DNA from: Plantago elongata
Lineage: Eukaryota > Streptophyta > Magnoliopsida > Lamiales > Plantaginaceae
Reading direction: 5' to 3'
DNA length: 27,533 nt
Assembly: GCA_036897095.1 (NCBI GenBank)
Contig: JAYMSP010001942.1
Span: 1-27,533, forward strand
A program made the translations under genes and the position numbers. Below, piece by piece: positions 22,017 through 27,533 of the stretch. Positions within the stretch are counted from its first letter, which is position 1. Each line of letters opens with the position of its first letter. Below the pieces are notes generated by a model. That model ran no database searches, was not told where the DNA came from, and saw nothing but the letters and a program-made list of their open reading frames with translations.

Positions 22017-24085
22017 TCAATCAAAGTTCAAAGAATCTCCTCCTTGATCAACAGTCACTTGTACTGTAGCATAGACTGGCAAGTTAGATTGTATCACTAC
22101 TTTATTATTTGATGAGTTTCGTAAACCATGAGCAGGGAAGGCGTTTCCGTGTTCAGTAAACGTGTAGTGTACATGGCGTATCAGATTTGGAAACAATAAA
22201 ACCGAGTTAAAATCCATCACCCATGAGTTACCATTTCTTTGCATTCTCCCTCTTGCAACCGTTGCCTTCAGCTTCATTCCATTCACACTATTCCTGTCTA
22301 TCACAACTTGATCTACCTGGGTGAAACTCCCATTGCTCTGATCAAGCTGCACGATCTCAATTCCTCTTTTCGATCCAGCAAACATATTATCTACTATATT
22401 CAACCCGCTCACCACGCCCTCTACAGATTTCAACATAACATACGCGTCTCCAAGGAAAAAGCAGTTGGATACAGAAAGTTGCACCGGATCCTCAGCCACA
22501 ATGCTCGTGAAATCCAAGTAAGAATGCACAATGCGCGTCTGTGTTAGCCCTGGTGTTTTCAGGTAAATTCCCACACCACCAATTTCACTAGCCTTGTTAT
22601 AGCAATGCACACCGGATATCGTGTTGGCTTGTCCTGAGAGTATAATACCAACAGCTGCAGAGAATATGACTACATCTGTGACAGCATTGTCATTTCCTGC
22701 TAAACTGATCCCTGTACCTGTGAAGTCCCTCTCCTTCGGATGCCCTCCTGCAGTAATATGTTGGCCGAGATATGTAAACCTGATATAGGTCTCATGACCA
22801 CCTTTCACTGAGATCCCTGTAGTGTTAAAGTGAGATAGGAAACAGTTATCAATACTGGTCCTTAGAGAATCCACAACCCGAATTCCCCCACCCCGAAAAT
22901 TGGAGTCCAGCAACAGGTCTCTGAATGTGACAAATTCGAAGATGTATTCAGACTTGTTTTGCCCTACATGAGATAAATCGATCAGATAACCATCCTCTTG
23001 AAAATCGTCGGATGCCTTTATTGATCCTCCATGTATCTGTCATTAGAATATGTGCTCCATTAGATTCTTACATTCATTAACCAGGCTTGTGACAACGTAA
23101 AAGAATGGGCCTCTATCAAAGGCAAAACCTAACACCGGATTTTCCTAACAGGAAGTTCAATCTACCCCTAAGGTAGATTCCGCAGGTGCTTCATCGTGTT
23201 GGCTGTGATGTTTTAACGTGCAGGTTCAACTGTACAACACATTACACAGTACTCGAGGTTAGGATCATTGTTCCCTCTCTCGATTACATCAGGCGTTAGT
23301 GAGGTACCGTATCACAGTTTTACGATATGGTTTACGTATTGTAAACACATAGGCACAGGGACATCAAGAGGATCCTCTATTAATAGGCCATCTAACACCC
23401 TACCAGAAAATGTGTAACATACACCTACGGCCTACCTCCCATCAGGATGAACTTATAACTTTACGGTTTAAGGACATTCGAGAGAACATACCACGAGGTT
23501 TCCTCTAAGTGTGATAGGAAATTTGAGAGGACGAGAAATCAAGTAATTGCCACCATCAAGATCAACACTTGCGCCACCAAGATTCACTATATCATCCATC
23601 AAGAATCCATACCCTGGTCCTTTCAAAGCATCTGTTATCGCCTCCAGTATAGCATCTGTACTGTCTGTATGCCCCGTCGGGTCTGCCCCATATGATGTCA
23701 CGTGATATACTCGTGCACCCCGACCTGCCTGTACCTATCATGCCAAATCTTGGTCATAAAGACATAAAATTCTCAGGGGAAACATTTAACAAATTCCTAT
23801 ACTTACGGATGGTGATGATGATGCTGATATACGAGGTGAAACTCTAGAACGCGAATTCAGAACGGATTGTTTAAAATCGCTCACTTTCTGCAAGTGACCC
23901 TGATAAAATGATGTCCTGGAAAACTGGCCATCTCTGGAAGAACAGTGATCACCACCATACATGTGAATGACTACAAAGCTAGTCATGCCAACCAAGAACA
24001 GGACCACAGCTACCCTCGACGTGTCCGAGCCTCGTTCTCGTCTGCCGCTCGCAGACAGAGCGAGGGACTTCTCTCTGGTGAACAT
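22017..24085 (-). CDS. QRT3: QRT3-type polygalacturonase (pectin-lyase-fold protein)
   Basis: This is a complete three-exon gene. Minus-strand exons are 24085-23807, 23734-23492 and 23036-22017, with GT-AG introns in phase 0, giving 513 residues; Arabidopsis QRT3 is about 480. QRT3 family proteins are divergent polygalacturonases of the right-handed beta-helix fold; Arabidopsis QRT3 degrades pollen mother cell wall pectin so that tetrads separate. Residues 25-43 (VAVVLFLVGMTSFVVIHMY) form one hydrophobic segment after a basic N-terminus, so the protein is either a type II membrane protein or has a long uncleaved signal. The catalytic region starts near 101 with VYHVTSYGADPTGHTDSTDA, the usual opening of the pectate-lyase-3 domain. 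Repeated beta-helix turns follow (GTGISLAGNDNAVTDV, GIILSGQANTISGVHCYNKA). The classic GH28 signature is not evident, as expected for this branch. The family call is firm; orthology to QRT3 itself is less certain. An out-of-frame upstream ATG overlaps the start. Confidence 0.88.
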
Positions 24086-24140
24086 GGAGACTGGGAAACA
24101 GATGAGTGGTAGAAGGAAAATTAACAAGTGATTTGGTCAT
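23979..24140 (-). other. Upstream ORF overlapping the polygalacturonase start
   Basis: An ATG at 24140, 55 nt upstream of the main ATG and in another frame, opens a 53-codon ORF that ends in TAG at 23981-23979, inside exon 1. If the transcript includes this ATG, most scanning ribosomes would miss the main start. The transcription start is unknown, so it may lie outside the mRNA. Confidence 0.4.
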
Positions 24141-24910
24141 TTGTAGTATAAAAGTCTGAGTTAAAGGAGGTAAGTTGATTCAAACTGGTGACCAGATTTT
24201 CGTAACCTCATTACTCTGAACATGCAAATGACACCTAAGAATTGTTCTACACAATTAATATTTTTTCTTACATTTCACATAAGATTTTGGTAATTAACAG
24301 TTGATTAATATTGCTTATAAATTCACTTCTTGTTTTGTATGGGACATGGAAATTGCACACTAGTTTCTTACTTAAAAGACTTTCTTTAATTAATGTAGAA
24401 ATTTGGTTGGCTCATGAAGGATCAGAGGTAAGTTGTAAGGTGAAATTGTCATATAATTATTGTAAGAATGATTATTGTAATTAAGTTTAATTGTTTATGT
24501 AAAAATTGTAACTATTACGTATTTAAAATTGTAATTCTAGATTCAAGACATTTGAAAATGTTTATCGCTTATTCTCTATCTACTAAAATTCTAAATGTAT
24601 AATGAATTCAACATAACATTACTTTGAAACATTATCTACATGAATAATCATGCCGGATCAATGAACAATATCTTTGCGTTTCCAAGCCTACATTCACTGG
24701 GAATAGAGAGTCTTCAGATTTGGTCATGTAAAGCATGTGGCAATTAGAACTTATTTTTTCCCCAAATTGTGTTGGAAAAATGATGTACATTTCGGCCTAA
24801 AATGTATCCATTGTTCTATAGTTAAAGGGAAGTTAAAAATAGCATACAGGTTGTTCAAGTCGTTCTCTTCAACAACATTGTCATAAACTTCATCAAGTAT
24901 GCAGGGTATG

Positions 24911-25022
24911 CAGGGGCGGATATTTTATTGGGCAAAATTATATATATAGTGTATTTTTTAGTGTTCAAGAGGAGGCATAATAATAAATTTTCAAAGTATT
25001 ACTTATGGAGGCTGGAGCCCCG
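24911..25022 (+). mobile_element. Possible transposon fragment
   Basis: CAGGGGCGGATATTTTATTG begins at 24911 and GGAGGCTGGAGCCCCG ends near 25022. CAGGGGCGGA-type ends and GGCTGGAGCCCC-type interior words are frequent in plant non-autonomous hAT-like elements. The opposite terminus and a target duplication were not found, so this is only a weak call. Confidence 0.25.
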
Positions 25023-25241
25023 TTTACTACTGACTTGTTTGAGAATTTATGTGTTACGTAATGTGTTTTTCATCAAAAGAAATATTTATATAGTTAAAAA
25101 TTTAATGGTAAACGGAATGTATAACTCAAAGATATTTTATATTTTGATAGATTAAAAGAAAAAGAAACGGGTCAAAAGCCAAATAGAAACTTATCTTCCA
25201 ATCCTATTCCTACAGTATTATTACATCAACACTACCTCATC

Positions 25242-25250
25242 ATATATAAG
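25242..25250 (+). promoter_or_regulatory. Candidate TATA box of the SUF4-like gene
   Basis: ATATATAAG lies about 250 nt before the SUF4 start codon. It would imply a 5' UTR of about 215-225 nt, and I find no upstream ATG in that interval. Position and sequence fit a plant TATA box; no start-site data are available. Confidence 0.45.
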
Positions 25251-25496
25251 GGACAAAAACTGAAATAAATCCTAATTAAAGGTCAAACAAGCTCACATAA
25301 TAAACATACAGTACATACGTAACTGAAATCCAAAATTCACAAATCAACAAACCCTAGGCATTCACCGTCCTCTTCCTCCGGTCGCCTGACACCCAAACAC
25401 CACCGAATCGCGGCGGCACTACTTCCTCTCTTCCTCAATTGCCGATTCCCCGCCTCAATTATCCAGATCTTCATCGGATAATTTTCAGCTCGAGTA

Positions 25497-27452
25497 ATGG
25501 GCAAGAAGAAGAAGCGCGGAGCTGTAGACAAGGTCTGGTGCTACTACTGCGATCGAGAGTTCGAGGATGAGAAGATTTTGGTGCAGCATCAGAAAGCTAG
25601 GCACTTTAAGTGCCACGTCTGCCACAAGAAGCTATCGACTGCCGGTGGAATGGCTATCCATGTTCTTCAGGTTCACAAGGAGCAAGTTACTAAGTGAGTG
25701 ATCCTTTGCTCTAGCTCTGAGTTTTAGCTCGATTGGTTTTTTGCTTGTTTGTGCTTGGTCGGATATTGTTGTTTAATTGGTGGATGTGGTGGTGTTTTTT
25801 TCGCAGGGTTCCGAATGCAAAAACTGGAAGGGAGTCGACGGAGATTGAAATTTATGGGATGCAAGGAATTCCAGCTGATGTATTGGCTGCTCATTACGGG
25901 GAGGAAGGTACATAGACTTTTCAATATTTCTCATTATATGATTATATCGTTACCGTGTCTGTGTGTGATGCTGGTGGGCACGTTACTTGCATATAATGTG
26001 GTACTGATAGTGGTATTACTGCCCTATTAGAATGATAGGAAGTATATAAGTTGAGGTCGAGTCTATCTCAAACTGCTTCATTGTTAAGTCTTATGGTCTT
26101 AGTTTCAGACGGTAACCATTAATGGTTTGTCGTCAATTTGCTTCAACTAATTATATGTATTCACAGTTATGTAAGCCTTTGTTCTCTGATAGTTTGAAAC
26201 AACAGATCATGGCCTGATGTCTTCTAGGGAATGGTTTAACTGAGTTGCAATAAAACATGTTAAATTTTCCTTTATCTTGTTTCTGTGTGATGAATTGGTA
26301 AGGTGCTATTATGCTGACCTTCCTTTTTAATGTTTTTACTCCTGCAGAGGATGAGAACCCTTCTAAAGCAGCTAAAGTTGATATGACACCATCCCAAATT
26401 GTTGGAGGTATGATTCCGGGGTCATTAGGATATCCACCACGGCCAGCTATGGGAGCAATGCCTCCACTGTAAGTTCATCGTCCATTACTCCTAAATCTTT
26501 TTCATGGCTCACAGTTTGATGTTTGAGTAAGATCTACGAAACAGTGTATAATTCTTTGTCTGGTTACTGTACAGTGATAATCACTTTCTGATGGGTGCAC
26601 TAGAAAGTAGAGCATGCTGGAATTTTTGAATCATCTTTCCTAAGGCTAGTGATAATGCCAGAGCTAAAATTGTTAATGTCAGAACCCAGAACAATTTGCC
26701 TTTTTTAAACATGAATCATTAAAAAATAAAACTAATTGTTCTTGCATTAACAATGTATGCTCTTGCTTTATTGCTATCCTTCCTCTGAATATAGTTGAAC
26801 TTTATCTGTGCATATATGACTGTTTGCATACACCTTTTTAGTTATATTCCATTATTACTACATAGTTCTTGAATCCCTCTTGTTGTTAGCCACATAGTAC
26901 ATCTTCATAGGCCCTTGTCCTCTGAATATAATTTATGTTCATTACAGTTCCGGATATGATGATACATCATACATTCTGCATGAATATTAGAAGTGATAGA
27001 ACCATTCCTGTTTTGGCAAATTTTCTCACCCATACTTCATCACATTTGCAGATACAACGGAATGTCAATGCCTCCGGCTGGTTGGCCGACTCCGCCTCGA
27101 CCGCAGCCTTGGTATCCACACCATCCAGCTGGTTCACTTCCACCTCCACCACCTGTTGGTTTGCCCCAACAGCCCTTGTTCCCTGTTCAAAATTATAGAC
27201 CGCCCATAACACCACCTATGGTTCAATCACCATTATCAGTAACTCCTCCTGGAATGCCGGCTACTTCAACTCCCACTGTTGTATCCCAGCCGTTGTTTCC
27301 TGTTGGTCCTAACAGTATGAGCTCCCCATTTTCTGCTCCTCCCCCACCTTCAATGAGCTTGCCTTATGGGTCTTCCGAACTGAGGAGTGCAGAGGCTCCT
27401 TTTGGTGCCAGTCCATTGCTAACTAGTAGCTACAATCACTCTGGAGTTCCAG
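25497..27452 (+). CDS. SUF4: SUF4-type C2H2 zinc-finger protein, 5' part
   Basis: Arabidopsis SUF4 is a nuclear DNA-binding protein that works with FRIGIDA to activate FLC and so delay flowering; the wider family includes animal BuGZ/ZNF207. Exons in the window: 25497-25693, 25807-25907, 26348-26468 and 27052-27452. Each ends at a GT donor, and the last ends in phase 1, so the gene continues beyond the right edge. About 273 residues are visible; Arabidopsis SUF4 is about 367 residues long. The N-terminus [20 protein letters not shown] is nearly identical to SUF4. The two fingers are Cys15/Cys18/His31/His36 and Cys39/Cys42/His55/His60. Then come [20 protein letters not shown] and a long Pro-rich, low-complexity region (about 110-273) containing QPLFPV twice. 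The conserved C-terminal region is not in the window. The start is fixed by the family N-terminus, and the TATA-like site at 25242 fits it. Confidence 0.95.
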
Positions 27453-27533
27453 GTTTGTGCTTGCTTCTCGATCTGTCGCTTTAGTTGTAACTTGTATGTT
27501 GATGGCGTGTTTCATAGTCTGAATCGTTTAACT
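27453..27533 (+). other. Start of SUF4 intron 4, cut by the window edge
   Basis: A GT donor at 27453-27454 follows the phase-1 exon end. The frame read straight through meets TAG at 27482-27484, which supports an intron rather than continued coding. The next exon is outside the window. Confidence 0.75.

Larger units (their letters stand above)
24086..25496. other. Divergent promoter region of the polygalacturonase and SUF4 genes
   Basis: These 1.4 kb serve as the 5' region for both flanking genes. The sequence is AT-rich. It includes a possible transposon fragment (24911-25022) and a TATA-like element before SUF4. No gene is visible. Confidence 0.6.

Noticed and set aside
22239-22547. 102-codon plus-strand open frame
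   Set aside because: It is the antisense shadow of the large polygalacturonase exon 3.
24086-24127. Polygalacturonase start extended to a TTG at 24127
   Set aside because: There is no in-frame ATG upstream of 24085, and TTG starts are not used routinely in plants; kept only as a remark in the findings.

Overview
This is nuclear DNA of a flowering plant, most likely a eudicot. It contains seven protein-coding genes split by GT-AG introns. Two mature proteins appear organelle-targeted, and all the recognised products are closest to known plant families (RPL28e, thioredoxin o, HMA7/RAN1 copper ATPase, CTP:phosphocholine cytidylyltransferase, QRT3-type polygalacturonase, SUF4 zinc finger). The species cannot be fixed from sequence alone. 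There is no sign of bacterial, viral or CRISPR content.

Layout, left to right: (1) 58-546 (+), the 3' end of a 60S ribosomal protein L28 gene whose first exons lie outside the window. (2) 1669-3642 (-), a complete six-exon mitochondrial thioredoxin o gene, convergent with RPL28. (3) 3643-8857, a 5.2-kb AT-rich intergenic region with no gene but several relics: a tRNA-like SINE fragment with a 7-bp flanking repeat, a GCTCGA-rich decayed repeat, a TTAA microsatellite and a diverged direct-repeat pair. (4) 8858-14436 (+), a complete nine-exon HMA7/RAN1 copper P1B-ATPase gene of 991 codons, with a degraded Stowaway-like MITE in intron 2. (5) 14437-16388, AT-rich, containing a 31-nt-period tandem repeat. 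(6) 16389-17365 (+), a small four-exon, single-RRM, probably organellar RNA-binding protein. (7) 18689-21640 (+), a complete eight-exon choline-phosphate cytidylyltransferase gene with a possible alternative short terminal exon. (8) 22017-24085 (-), a complete three-exon QRT3-type polygalacturonase, convergent with (7). (9) 25497 to beyond the right edge (+), the 5' part of a SUF4-type two-finger C2H2 protein, divergent from (8).

The genes share no pathway: translation, mitochondrial redox, copper loading of ethylene receptors, RNA binding, phosphatidylcholine synthesis, pectin metabolism and FLC-type transcriptional control sit together as in ordinary plant gene space. Exon models were built by hand from splice consensus, reading-frame continuity and family resemblance. 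All complete models give an uninterrupted frame with lengths near those of their families. I found no convincing novel system. The observations most worth checking are the alternative last exon of the cytidylyltransferase, an out-of-frame upstream AUG overlapping the polygalacturonase start, and the unexplained repeats.
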